64,000 nucleotides of DNA from Arthrobacter horti (lineage in GTDB: Bacteria > Actinomycetota > Actinomycetes > Actinomycetales > Micrococcaceae), in contig NZ_JAVALS010000002.1 of NCBI RefSeq assembly GCF_030731045.1, positions 248,001-312,000 on the forward strand, read 5' to 3'. Numbering within the stretch: the first letter of the stretch is position 1; each line of letters begins with the position of its first letter. Positions 17,705 to 26,168 of the stretch are shown piece by piece. The notes beneath the pieces were generated by a model, which worked only from the letters and a program-made list of their open reading frames with translations, made no database searches and was not told where the DNA came from. Made by a program: the position numbers and the translations under genes.

Positions 17705-18645
17705 CCCTGCCGTACTTCGACGCCGCCCAGGTCCGTGCCCGGGCGCCCTGGCGCACCACGGTGGACGCCCTCGCCGCCGCCTTGCGGACCGAGGTGGACC
17801 CGGAGCTGGACGGCCCGCGGGTCTTCAGCCCCGCACCGGACGGGGAGTTCTTGCTCATGCCGGCCTCCGGTGCCCGGTACAGCGGCGTCAAGGCCCTGAC
17901 CGTGGCGCCGAACAATCCTGCGCGCGGTCTGGAGAAGATCCAGGGCGTGTACGTGCTCTACAGCTCGGACACGCTGGCGCCCGTCGCCCTCATGGACGGT
18001 ACGGAACTCACGGCGATCCGGACCCCGGCGGTCACGCTGCTGGCCGTCACCCGGATCCTGTCCGCCGCCCCGGGCGGCGCGCCGGAGAACCCGGAGGTCC
18101 TGGTGTTCGGTGCGGGCGTGCAGGCGCTCAACGTGCTGCGCGCGGCGGACGCCCTGATCCCGGGCGCCCGGCTGGGCGTGGTGGGCCGGAGCCAGGAGCG
18201 CGTCCGCGCTCTCCTGGAGACGCTGGCCGCCGAGGGGATCGCGGCCGAGGCGCGCACGGCCGACGACGTCGCCACGGCGGAGGTGATCATCTGTGCGACG
18301 ACCTCGACGACGCCGCTGTTCGACGGCGCCGTCGTCGCACCCGGCGCGGTGGTGGCGGCCATCGGCCAGCACGGGCTGGACGCCCGCGAGGTGGACGCGG
18401 CGCTGGTCCACCGCAGCGATGTGGTGGTGGAAGGCCGCGCCTCGGCGCTCCGTGAGGCCGGCGATCTGATCCCTGCGCGCAGCGCTGCGGAGTGGCAGGA
18501 GATCCGGCCGGCCAATCTGCGGGACCTGGTGGTGGACGGGATCGAACGGACCCCCGGGAAGCCGTGTCTGTACGCGGGCGTCGGCATGGCCTGGGAGGAC
18601 CTGGTCACCGCCGCGATGGTGTATGAAGGGGGAACCATCCCATGA
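17701..18645 (+). CDS. Ornithine cyclodeaminase/mu-crystallin family protein
   Basis: 314 residues. The Rossmann NAD(P)-binding motif is VLVFGAGVQALNVLRA near residue 136, and the substrate loop ALMDGTELTAIRT is at about residues 98-110. In proline/hydroxyproline loci members of this family act as 1-pyrroline-2-carboxylate reductases, producing L-proline from a D-proline or 3-hydroxyproline-derived imine. That is the favoured role here, though true ornithine cyclodeaminase cannot be excluded. The GTG start overlaps the epimerase stop by 4 bases and its stop overlaps the regulator start. Confidence 0.85.
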   Translation: MTLPYFDAAQVRARAPWRTTVDALAAALRTEVDPELDGPRVFSPAPDGEFLLMPASGARYSGVKALTVAPNNPARGLEKIQGVYVLYSSDTLAPVALMDGTELTAIRTPAVTLLAVTRILSAAPGGAPENPEVLVFGAGVQALNVLRAADALIPGARLGVVGRSQERVRALLETLAAEGIAAEARTADDVATAEVIICATTSTTPLFDGAVVAPGAVVAAIGQHGLDAREVDAALVHRSDVVVEGRASALREAGDLIPARSAAEWQEIRPANLRDLVVDGIERTPGKPCLYAGVGMAWEDLVTAAMVYEGGTIP

Positions 18646-19352
18646 CCCTCACAGGAGTGACAGCCGTGAACCCCGTGTCTGATCTTCCCCTCGCCCCGAT
18701 CGCCCCGCAGCAGAGCCTCCGGGAAACCGTGACGGAGTCCCTCCGCGCTGCCATCATCGCCGGCAGTCTGGAGGAAGGGACGCTGTACTCGGCCCCGGCG
18801 CTGGGCGCCGTGTTCGGGGTGTCCGCCACCCCGGTCCGCGAGGCCATGATGGACCTGGCCCGGGAGGGCCTGGTGGAGACCGTGAAGAACAAGGGTTTCC
18901 GGGTGCTCGGGGTGAGCGAGGAGGAGCTGGACGAGATCACGGAGATCCGTCTCATGATCGAGGCCCCCGCCGTCGGGAAGCTCCCGGGCAGGGTCCCGGA
19001 GAGCGCGTTCCCGCGCCTGCGGAAGCTGGCCGCGGACATCGTCAGCGCCGCCGAGGAAGGCGATCTGACCGCGTACCTGGTCAATGACCGCACCTTCCAC
19101 AGCGAGCTGCTGAGCTTCTACGGCAACGGGCAGCTGGTGGACTTGGCCACCCGGCTGCGCATGCGGACCCGCATGTACGGCCTGAAGACCCTCAGCGACA
19201 ACCACAAACTGTCCCATTCGGCGAAGGAGCACGACGAGCTCCTGGACCTCATCCAGGCCGGGGACGCGGCGGGCGCGGAAGCGCTCATGCGGCGTCACCT
19301 GGGCCACGCCCGCGGCCTCTGGGCCACCGGCGATCAGGAATCCACCCCCTAG
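18642..19352 (+). CDS. GntR family transcriptional regulator, FCD type
   Basis: 236 residues. The winged helix (about residues 23-90) contains GVSATPVREAMMDLAREGLV, the GntR recognition element. The FCD ligand domain follows (about 95-220), with metal-binding His/Asp positions in YLVNDRTFHSELL and HSAKEHDELLDLI. It is embedded in the catabolic operon (ATGA overlap) and is the natural candidate to bind the two inverted ATGT(A/G)ACATTGCAC motifs. An alternative GTG start at 18667 has an AGGAG 9 bases upstream. Confidence 0.9.
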   Translation: MTLTGVTAVNPVSDLPLAPIAPQQSLRETVTESLRAAIIAGSLEEGTLYSAPALGAVFGVSATPVREAMMDLAREGLVETVKNKGFRVLGVSEEELDEITEIRLMIEAPAVGKLPGRVPESAFPRLRKLAADIVSAAEEGDLTAYLVNDRTFHSELLSFYGNGQLVDLATRLRMRTRMYGLKTLSDNHKLSHSAKEHDELLDLIQAGDAAGAEALMRRHLGHARGLWATGDQESTP

Positions 19353-19360
19353 GAGAGCAC

Positions 19361-20533
19361 ATGAGCAGGGCCAGCGACGTCCTGGTGATCGGTGCGGGCG
19401 TCATCGGCGCCGCCACGGCGTACTTCGCCGCCCGGGCCGGCCTGTCGGTGACCCTCGTGGACCAGGGTCTCCCCGCGAGCGGGACGTCCTCGGCCTGTGA
19501 GGGCAACATCCTGGTCTCTGACAAGGAGCTCGGCCCGGAACTGGAGCTGACCCGCTATTCCCTCTCCGTCTGGAAGGGCGAACTCGCCGAACACCGGCAT
19601 CTCTGGGAGTTCGAGGCGAAGGGCGGCATCATCGTCGCCTCCCAGCCCAGCAGCCTCGAATCCCTGAACCGCGTGATGAGCGTGCAGCGCGGCTTCGGCG
19701 TCGCCGTCGAGGAGCTGGACCCGGCCGCCCTGCGCAAGGCCGAACCGCACATCAACCCGGCCGCCCTGGGCGGCGCCTACTACCCGGAGGATTCGCAGGT
19801 CCAGCCCATGCTGGTGGCCGCGCAGCTGGTGCGGCTCGCCACGGAGGCAGGTGCCGTGTTCCACGCGGGCGTCACGGTCACCGGCATGATGCGCGACGGC
19901 GACCGGGTCACCGGGGTGCGCACCTCGCGGGGCGATTTCGCCGCCGGGAACGTGGTCAACTGCACGGGCACCTGGGCGGGGGAGATCGGGGCGCTCGCGG
20001 GCGTCAACGTCCCCGTCATGCCGCGCCGCGGCTTCGTGATGGTCACCGAACCTCTCCCGCCCATGGTGCATCACAAGGTCTACGCGGCCGAGTACATCGA
20101 CAATGTGGGCAGCTCCGACGCCGGCCTGCAGGCCTCCCCGGTGGTGGAGGGGACGCCCGGCGGGACCATTCTGATCGGCTCCACGCGTGAACGTGTCGGC
20201 TTCGACAGGACCGTCAGCACCGAGGCCCTGCGTCGCCTGGCCCAGAACGCCACCGGCCTGTTCCCCTTCCTGTCCTCCGTGCGGGCCATCCGGCACTATC
20301 ACGGCTTCCGGCCGTACTGCCCGGACCACCTCCCGGTGATCGGCCACGACGACCGCGCGCCGGGTCTTTGGCACGCCGCCGGGCACGAGGGTGCCGGGAT
20401 CGGCCTGTCCGTCGGCACCGGCAAGCTCCTGTCCCAGGCCCTCACCGGCCAGGCCACCGATGTGGATCTGACCCCCTTCGCCCCGGCGCGGTTCGGCGCC
20501 CTCGACCCGACCCCGATGGAGGCCTCCCGATGA
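19361..20533 (+). CDS. FAD-dependent oxidoreductase (DAO family), D-hydroxyproline dehydrogenase beta-type subunit
   Basis: 390 residues. The N-terminal FAD-binding motif is VLVIGAGVIGAATAYFAARA and the C-terminal FAD loop is WHAAGHEGAGIGLSVGTG, as in glycine oxidase/D-amino-acid dehydrogenase proteins. It is followed by a small 2Fe-2S protein and a second flavoprotein, the arrangement of heterotrimeric D-hydroxyproline (LhpB/E/F) and hydrogen-cyanide-synthase-like dehydrogenases. It would oxidise cis-4-hydroxy-D-proline to 1-pyrroline-4-hydroxy-2-carboxylate. The stop overlaps the next start. Confidence 0.88.
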   Translation: MSRASDVLVIGAGVIGAATAYFAARAGLSVTLVDQGLPASGTSSACEGNILVSDKELGPELELTRYSLSVWKGELAEHRHLWEFEAKGGIIVASQPSSLESLNRVMSVQRGFGVAVEELDPAALRKAEPHINPAALGGAYYPEDSQVQPMLVAAQLVRLATEAGAVFHAGVTVTGMMRDGDRVTGVRTSRGDFAAGNVVNCTGTWAGEIGALAGVNVPVMPRRGFVMVTEPLPPMVHHKVYAAEYIDNVGSSDAGLQASPVVEGTPGGTILIGSTRERVGFDRTVSTEALRRLAQNATGLFPFLSSVRAIRHYHGFRPYCPDHLPVIGHDDRAPGLWHAAGHEGAGIGLSVGTGKLLSQALTGQATDVDLTPFAPARFGALDPTPMEASR

Positions 20534-20817
20534 GCTCGGTGGACCGCGACGTCCGTTTCACCTTCGACGGGCGCGAACTCGCCGCCGAGCCCGGCCAGAC
20601 CGTGGGCGCAGCCCTGGTCACCAACGGCGTGACGGCCTGGCGCGGCACGCGCAAGGAAGGCCGACCGCGCGGCCTGTTCTGCGGGATCGGCGTCTGCTTC
20701 GACTGCCTCGTGACGGTGGACGGCGTGGCCAATCAGCGGGCCTGCCTGGTGGAGCTTTGCGAGGGCATGGACGTGCGCGGAACTCTCGCAGGAGACGAGA
20801 CGGAGGAGACCCGATGA
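20530..20817 (+). CDS. (2Fe-2S)-binding small subunit of D-hydroxyproline dehydrogenase
   Basis: 95 residues. The N-terminus is a ferredoxin-like beta-grasp (VRFTFDGRELAAEPGQTV) and the iron-sulfur cysteines are in FCGIGVCFDCLVTVDG plus a later RACL. It matches the small subunit, with a SoxA/HcnA-like fold, that passes electrons between the two flavoproteins. The ATG overlaps the upstream stop and the downstream ATG overlaps its own stop, so all three subunits are translationally coupled. Confidence 0.88.
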   Translation: MSSVDRDVRFTFDGRELAAEPGQTVGAALVTNGVTAWRGTRKEGRPRGLFCGIGVCFDCLVTVDGVANQRACLVELCEGMDVRGTLAGDETEETR

Positions 20818-22256
20818 GTGACCTCACTGTGGACGTGGCCGTCGTCGGCGCAGGGCCGGCCGGCCTGGCCGCGGCCGTCGCGGCAGCGGAGGCCGGTGCC
20901 GTGGTCGCCGTCGTCGACGCCGGGACCCAGACCGGCGGCCAGTTCTGGCGCCACCGCCCGGAGACGGGCGACGCGGACCCGGACGGGCACGGTCACCACG
21001 ACTGGAACACGTTCCTGGACCTGCGCCGCCGCTTCCGCGCCGGGATCGCCGCGGGCCGGGTGCACCACCTGCCCGGCCTGCAGGTCTGGATGGCTTCGAA
21101 GAACGACGTCGACGGATTCACACTGCGCACCACGCGCACCGTGGTGGGCGGCGAGGGCGTCACGCCCACCGTGCACGCCGCGCGGCTGGTGCTGTGCCCG
21201 GGCGGCTACGACCGCCAGCTGCCGGTGCCCGGCTGGGACCTGCCCGGTGTCATGGCGGCCGGCGGCATCCAGGCGTTCATCAAGGCCAACGGAGCGCTGC
21301 CCGGCAAGCGGTTCGTGGTGGCGGGGACGGGACCGTTCCTGCTGCCCGTGGCCGCGAACATCGCCGAGGCCGGGGGAGAGGTGCTCGCCGTGCTCGAGTC
21401 GTCCTCTCTGTCCAAGTGGTTCCCGCACTGGAAGGCCGCGGCCTCCGTGCCGGGCAAGGCGCTGGAAGGTGCCGAGTATGCGGGCATTTTCGCCCGGCAC
21501 CGGATCCCGTACAAGACCCGCAGCATCGTGACCGCGGTGAGCGGGACCGATCGTGTGCAGACCGTGAGCTGGGCGAAGGCCGACGCCGACGGCCGGGCCA
21601 TCCCCGGGACCGGCGGCCGCTATGAGGACGTGGACGTGATCGGCTTCGGCTGGGGCTTCACGCCGCAGATGGAGCTTCCGCTGTCGTTCGGGGTTCAGAC
21701 CCGCCTGGACGCCGACGGCTCCCTGGTGGCCGTGGTGGACGAACGGCAGGAGTCCTCCGTGCCGGGCCTGTTCCTGGCCGGTGAGGTGACCGGTGTCGGC
21801 GGTGCCGTGCTCGCGGTGCTGGAAGGAAAAGCCGCGGGGACAGCGGCAGCCGACGCGTCCGCCGTCGTGCTTCCCGCCGATGTCCTGCCTGCGAAGGAGG
21901 CGGCGCGCCGTGACCGGCACCGCCGTTTCGCACAGGCGATGCACCAGGCGCACCCCGTGCCGCACGCGTGGCAGGAGTGGCTCACGCCGGAGACCCTGGT
22001 GTGCCGCTGCGAGGAGGTGCCGGTGTCCGAAGTGACCCAGGCTCGGTCCACGCTCGGCGCCGAGGATTCCCGCAGCCTCAAGTCCTTCACCCGGGTCGGC
22101 ATGGGCTGGTGCCAGGGGAGGGTGTGCGGTTTCGCCGGCTCCTGCCTGGGCGCCGGGCCCGGCGAACCCGCCGCGGCCGCATCCCTGGCCTCGGCCGCCA
22201 AGCGGCCCCTGGCGGTGCCGGTGCCGATCTCCGAACTCGCCTCCCTTAACGACTGA
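20814..22256 (+). CDS. NAD(P)/FAD-dependent oxidoreductase with BFD-like C-terminus, dehydrogenase alpha-type subunit
   Basis: 480 residues. An FAD Rossmann motif VAVVGAGPAGLAAAVAAAEA lies at the N-terminus, followed by a second nucleotide-binding region near residue 165 (RFVVAGTGPFLLPVAANI). The C-terminal 80 residues have CRCEEV and GWCQGRVCG, four cysteines like the BFD 2Fe-2S domain. This is the large subunit of heterotrimeric hydroxyproline/proline/octopine-type dehydrogenases. The ATG is preceded by GGAGG. It works with the two preceding genes. Confidence 0.88.
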   Translation: MSDLTVDVAVVGAGPAGLAAAVAAAEAGAVVAVVDAGTQTGGQFWRHRPETGDADPDGHGHHDWNTFLDLRRRFRAGIAAGRVHHLPGLQVWMASKNDVDGFTLRTTRTVVGGEGVTPTVHAARLVLCPGGYDRQLPVPGWDLPGVMAAGGIQAFIKANGALPGKRFVVAGTGPFLLPVAANIAEAGGEVLAVLESSSLSKWFPHWKAAASVPGKALEGAEYAGIFARHRIPYKTRSIVTAVSGTDRVQTVSWAKADADGRAIPGTGGRYEDVDVIGFGWGFTPQMELPLSFGVQTRLDADGSLVAVVDERQESSVPGLFLAGEVTGVGGAVLAVLEGKAAGTAAADASAVVLPADVLPAKEAARRDRHRRFAQAMHQAHPVPHAWQEWLTPETLVCRCEEVPVSEVTQARSTLGAEDSRSLKSFTRVGMGWCQGRVCGFAGSCLGAGPGEPAAAASLASAAKRPLAVPVPISELASLND

Positions 22257-22283
22257 CTTCCCCCCGTCCCGAAAGGACTACCC

Positions 22284-23753
22284 ATGAGTGTCTCGATCCT
22301 GACCACCGAGCCCACCACCGAGACCGAGCTGGAGCAGCTGCTGGCCGGTGTCCAGTCCGCGGCCGCGCCCCTGGCCGCCCTGCGTCCCGCCGAGCGTGCC
22401 GCCCTGCTGGAGGCCGTGGCCGACGGGCTCGACGCCGCGGCTGGGGAGCTGATCCCCGTGGCGCAGGCGGAGACCCGGCTGGCCGAGGGCCGGCTCACCG
22501 GTGAGCTGAAGCGCACCACGTTCCAGCTGCGGCTGTTCGCGCAGGAGCTGCGGGACGGGAGCTTCCTGGACGCGCGGATCGACCACGCAGACGCCGAGTG
22601 GCCGATGGGCGCGCCCCGTCCCGATCTGCGCCGGGTGCGCACCGCACTGGGCCCCGTGCTGGTGTTCTCCGCGAGCAACTTCCCGTTCGCGTTCTCCGTG
22701 GCCGGCGGCGACACCGCGTCCGCGCTCGCGGCCGGCTGCCCGGTGCTGGTCAAGGCCCACTCCGGGCACCCGGAACTGTCCCGGCTGACGGCCAATGTGG
22801 TGGCTTCCTCCCTGGCCGCGGCCGGTGCTCCGGAGGGGGTGTTCGGGCTGCTGTTCGGGACGGCGGCCGGCGCCACGGCCCTGCGCGACCCGCGCATCGC
22901 AGCCGGTGCCTTCACGGGCTCCATCCCGGGCGGCCGCGCGCTGTTCGACATCGCCTCCTCCCGCCCCACGCCCATTCCGTTCTATGGCGAGCTGGGCAGC
23001 AACAACCCGGTGTTCGTGACCGAGGCGGCGGCCGCCGAGCGCGGTGCCGGCATCGTGGAGGGCTTCATCGGATCCTTCACCATGGGCAGCGGCCAGTTCT
23101 GCACCAAACCCGGGACGCTGTTCGTCCCGGCGGCGTCCGGTCTGGTGGAGCAGCTCCGCGCAGCCGTTCTGCCGGGTGCGGCGCCGCTGCTGAACAGCCG
23201 GATCCAGTCCGGGTACACGGAGGTGCTCCAGGAGCTGGAACAGCACCCGAAGCTGAGCGTCCTGGCACAGGGCCCGGACCCGCTGTCCGACCCGCCGTCG
23301 CCCACGCTGCTGCTGACCACGGCGGAGGACATGCTGGCTGATCCGCACGCGTTGCAGGCCGAGTGCTTCGGGCCCACCGCCGTCGTGGTGACATACACCG
23401 ACGAGGCACAGCTGGTGGCCCTCGCGGAGAGCTTTGAGGGTCAGCTGACCGCGACCATCCAGGGCACCGAGTCGTGCCAGGTGGCGGAGCTGGTGGAGGT
23501 GCTGGCACGCAAGGCGGGCCGGGTGCTGTGGAACGGCTGGTCCACGGGCGTGTCGGTGACCTATGCGCAGCAGCACGGCGGGCCGTACCCGGCCACGACA
23601 TCCCCCGGCTCCACGTCGGTGGGGACCGCGGCGATCGAGAGGTTCCTGCGGCCCGTGGCGTACCAGGGCTTCCCGCAGCACCTGCTGCCCGAGGCGCTGC
23701 GTGATGAGAACCCGCTGGGCGTGCCGCAGTTGGTGGACGGCGTGCGGGGCTGA
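22284..23753 (+). CDS. Aldehyde dehydrogenase, probable 2-oxoglutarate semialdehyde dehydrogenase (NADP+)
   Basis: 489 residues. The catalytic cysteine is Cys273 in GSGQFCTKPG and the general base is Glu236 in FYGELGSNNP. The cofactor region LVFSASNFPFAFSVAGGDTA marks the NADP+-type 2-oxoglutarate/2,5-dioxovalerate semialdehyde dehydrogenase branch (KGSADH). It would complete hydroxyproline catabolism by oxidising the semialdehyde to 2-oxoglutarate, feeding the TCA cycle. It is the last gene of the catabolic operon, 27 bases after the dehydrogenase, with GAAAGGA as ribosome site. Confidence 0.9.
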   Translation: MSVSILTTEPTTETELEQLLAGVQSAAAPLAALRPAERAALLEAVADGLDAAAGELIPVAQAETRLAEGRLTGELKRTTFQLRLFAQELRDGSFLDARIDHADAEWPMGAPRPDLRRVRTALGPVLVFSASNFPFAFSVAGGDTASALAAGCPVLVKAHSGHPELSRLTANVVASSLAAAGAPEGVFGLLFGTAAGATALRDPRIAAGAFTGSIPGGRALFDIASSRPTPIPFYGELGSNNPVFVTEAAAAERGAGIVEGFIGSFTMGSGQFCTKPGTLFVPAASGLVEQLRAAVLPGAAPLLNSRIQSGYTEVLQELEQHPKLSVLAQGPDPLSDPPSPTLLLTTAEDMLADPHALQAECFGPTAVVVTYTDEAQLVALAESFEGQLTATIQGTESCQVAELVEVLARKAGRVLWNGWSTGVSVTYAQQHGGPYPATTSPGSTSVGTAAIERFLRPVAYQGFPQHLLPEALRDENPLGVPQLVDGVRG

Positions 23754-23796
23754 TCAGGGCCTCCGTGCTCCCGCGTTGAATCCGGGCCCCTCCGCT

Positions 23797-23861
23797 GAAA
23801 CAGTGGGTTTCCGCTGAGACAGTGGTTTAAACCCACTGTTTCAGCGGAAACCCACTGTTTC
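23797..23861. repeat. Intergenic palindrome 3
   Basis: 29-base arms starting GAAACAGTGGGTTTCCGC, separated by TTTAAAC, with one mismatch. Each arm itself contains a partial direct repeat of CAGTGG(G)TTT. It lies 44 bases after the aldehyde dehydrogenase stop and is unlike the other palindromes in sequence. Confidence 0.7.
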
Positions 23862-23924
23862 GCGTTGGTTGCAGGGTCTGCGGGGGCGCTGGGCAGCTCT
23901 GAGCCGAGCAGGGCTGACTGTACG

Positions 23925-23972
23925 ACGACGACGGTCGGCGCCTTCCGTGGGGAAGGCGCCGACCGCCGTCGT
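23925..23972. terminator. Bidirectional hairpin terminator
   Basis: 22-base arms starting ACGACGACGGTCGGCGCC with one mismatch and a GTGG loop, between the convergent aldehyde dehydrogenase and secreted-protein genes. The outer arm bases CGACGACGG are shared with the hairpins at 3990 and 49040. Confidence 0.7.
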
Positions 23973-24004
23973 TCTGTGCGTTGTTCAGGCGCGGTGCGCG
24001 GGCG

Positions 24005-24931
24005 TCAGTTGCTGAATGCGCGGGCGGTCCAGCCCTTGGCGACCACGACGGTGCCGCCGGTCCAGTCGGCGGCCGAGCCGTCGGTGGAGTTACGGTCATA
24101 GTAGACGCGGGCGTTGCCGGAGGAGTCGATCGCCAGGACCGGCACCGGGCGGGCCGGATCGGTGGTGTCGCAGTAGCCGGCCTTGAGGGTGGTGACGTTG
24201 GCGAAGCCGGAGGGCTTGAGGACGTTCTTGGTCCAGGCCGTGGGGGTGTCCTGCGGGATGGTGAATTCGAGCAGGGCGCCGGCGGCGTCGGTGGCCATGA
24301 GGACGTCGGCGTAGCGGGGCGTACCGGTGCTGGTCTGGCCGATGACGGTCTGGCGGCTGTAGCTGAGGTTGCGGACGCCGGCCCAGCCGCTCGCGGCGAC
24401 GGCGACGGGGTTCTTCGGAGCGGCGGAGTAGTTCTGGGCGTCGTAGCGGGTGAGGCCGTCGGCGGTCAGGGCGTAGAGGTTCGGGTACGCGAAGACCAGG
24501 CCGCGCACGGAACCCCAACCGGTGGCGAGCGGGGTGGACGTGACGGCGTAGCTCCACTTGCCGTTGGAACCCTTGTTCGCAGTGTTCTTGATCAGGCCGA
24601 GCGATCCGCCGGGTGCCACGGAGTAGAAGCTGTTGGTCCAGAAGGCCGGGTCGCCGGCGGCGCCGATGTAGGCGGAGGCCTGCGGCTGGCTGGGGAGCTT
24701 GAGGCCCTTGATGGACTCGGCGGTGGCTGCGTTGTTGGAGTACATGTAGGTGGTCGGGATGCCCTGGGCGGTGTAGCCCTGCGCGACGACGGAGCAGTTG
24801 GCCGGAACGGCGGGCTCGACGGCGGTGGGCGAGGCCGGTGCGGCCTGGGCCGGGGCGATCGCGGCGCCGGCGAGGAGCGCGGTGGCGGCGGCGCCGGTGA
24901 GGGCGCGGGTGATGAGTGTGCGAGATGACAT
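24005..24931 (-). CDS. Secreted protein of unknown function
   Basis: 308 residues. A Sec signal peptide covers residues 1-30 (hydrophobic AAATALLAGAAIAP and then AQA cleavage). The mature part is rich in aromatic and Gly/Asn residues, with repeated motifs such as GWGSVRGLVFAYPNLYALTA and GWAGVRNLSYSRQTVIG. These suggest a beta-propeller or tachylectin-like repeat fold, which is inference. One Cys early (ANCSVV) and one late (AGYCDT) could pair. It is a single gene on the minus strand, just left of the defence island. I do not recognise a function. Confidence 0.8.
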   Translation of the reverse strand: MSSRTLITRALTGAAATALLAGAAIAPAQAAPASPTAVEPAVPANCSVVAQGYTAQGIPTTYMYSNNAATAESIKGLKLPSQPQASAYIGAAGDPAFWTNSFYSVAPGGSLGLIKNTANKGSNGKWSYAVTSTPLATGWGSVRGLVFAYPNLYALTADGLTRYDAQNYSAAPKNPVAVAASGWAGVRNLSYSRQTVIGQTSTGTPRYADVLMATDAAGALLEFTIPQDTPTAWTKNVLKPSGFANVTTLKAGYCDTTDPARPVPVLAIDSSGNARVYYDRNSTDGSAADWTGGTVVVAKGWTARAFSN

Positions 24932-25093
24932 GGTTCCCCCTGGGTGATGTGGCGGTGACTGGCGGTGGCTGCCGCCGAGGGAAAGATTATCAAGTGAGTG
25001 GAGATATGTCGGTGGGGAGAGGTCCCCATGGCCCCCGTCCTCGCGGCAATTACTGTCGGCGGGCGCTTTTAGGCTCGGGGAATGGGGCGGGAT

Positions 25094-25369
25094 TCAAGAG
25101 TCTTCGGACTGCATGACGCTGATGAGGTCCTTGGCGTCCACTTTGAAGACCCGTGCCAGTGCCAGGAGGCTCGCGACCGTCGGGTTGGGCGTGATGCGGG
25201 CTGCGTCGTTATCCCGATACCCGAGTTCCAGCGTCCTGTACTGCTGGCGGGACATGCCCGCGAAGTCGGCCACCTCTGCCTGAGTCCACCCGAAATCCGC
25301 TCGCAGCGCCTGCAAGCGTCGCCCGAGAGCCTTGGCGGCTTCCGGGGAGATCTTCGCGTGGCTGGACAC
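25094..25369 (-). CDS. XRE family HTH regulator, probable BREX repressor
   Basis: 91 residues. The helix-turn-helix occupies most of the protein: ALGRRLQALRADFGWTQAEV, then FAGMSRQQYRTLELGYRDN as recognition helix, and TVASLLALARVFKVDAKDLI as the closing helices. There is no ligand or protease domain. It is transcribed divergently from brxA, and a 24-bp perfect palindrome with a TATATA centre lies 29 bases upstream of its start. The likely role is to repress itself and the BREX operon. Such a small XRE protein is not a core BREX component, so this is inference from position. Confidence 0.85.
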   Translation of the reverse strand: MSSHAKISPEAAKALGRRLQALRADFGWTQAEVADFAGMSRQQYRTLELGYRDNDAARITPNPTVASLLALARVFKVDAKDLISVMQSEDS

Positions 25370-25398
25370 CTACCCATCTGAGTGGAAAGATGAGTGAG

Positions 25399-25422
25399 CA
25401 ATGACGTATATATACGTCATTG
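25399..25422. promoter_or_regulatory. 24-bp perfect palindrome, operator of the BREX/XRE divergent promoter
   Basis: The half-site CAATGACGTATA is followed directly by its exact reverse complement, giving a gapless 24-bp dyad. The AT-rich centre could also be the -10 box of one or both divergent promoters. It is placed 29 bases from the XRE start and 140 from the brxA start. Confidence 0.7.
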
Positions 25423-25562
25423 TCTGCGAGCTTGGTCACGCTGTGATCCGGCTCCTTTTCTTGTTTGTGTCACTTTGGGGAGTCAGACATGTCCGACGGC
25501 GGTTCGCTCGCGTCCATGAGGACAGCGGCCGCGCCGGGGCTGCATGTAGATGAGGGTCGGGG

Positions 25563-26168
25563 ATGGTGAGCAGCTCGCCACCGTCGCGTTATGCATTGTC
25601 GTTCACCAGCGGCACCTTGCTCGCCAACGAGGCGGCCGTCCTGGCACCGGTTTACTTGCGCGAGCGTGACTGGAAGGTCACGCGCGCACTCGCCCAGACA
25701 GAGAACCTCTTTGGCACTCGTGTCGCCAGGTCCAACACCCGAACGCTCGGCGAGCTCGTGCCGCGCCTGCAGCTGTTGTCCGATGACGAGCTTGAGATCG
25801 TCGCCGGCGGCACGTCGACCGAACGTGGTCACCTGATGTGGACGGCCGCCTGCCGGAAGTACACCTTCATCGGCGAGTTCGCCGAGGAGGTGCTCCGAGA
25901 GCGGTTCCTCACCCTCGCTGGGACGGTCTCTTACGAGGATTACGACTCGTTCTATCGTGCCAAGGCCATGTGGCACGACGAACTGGACGGCGTCACCGCC
26001 TCGTCGTATCAGAAGCTCCGTCAGGTGCTCTTCAAGATGCTGGTCGAGGCGGGTCTGCTGACCAAGCAGGGCCACATCGAGTCTGCACTTCTCTCTTCCC
26101 GCGTCGCAGCATGCCTGGATCAGCGCACGCCGAGTGACATCCGATTCTTCCCAACGAGAGTGGCGTGA
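25563..26168 (+). CDS. brxA: BREX protein BrxA (DUF1819)
   Basis: 201 residues, the usual size. The DUF1819 family is recognisable from YALSFTSGTLLANEAAVLAP at the N-terminus and from a tyrosine-rich middle (GTVSYEDYDSFYRAKAMW). BrxA is a small helical DNA-binding core component of type 1 BREX, which blocks phage replication while methylating host DNA. It is the first gene of the operon, about 140 bases downstream of the palindrome. The stop overlaps the brxB start. Confidence 0.93.
   Translation: MVSSSPPSRYALSFTSGTLLANEAAVLAPVYLRERDWKVTRALAQTENLFGTRVARSNTRTLGELVPRLQLLSDDELEIVAGGTSTERGHLMWTAACRKYTFIGEFAEEVLRERFLTLAGTVSYEDYDSFYRAKAMWHDELDGVTASSYQKLRQVLFKMLVEAGLLTKQGHIESALLSSRVAACLDQRTPSDIRFFPTRVA

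Noticed and set aside
24932-25093. Possible integrase, transposase or tRNA attachment site at the left edge of the island
   Set aside because: I found no such frame, no tRNA-like cloverleaf and no obvious direct repeat matching the right edge.
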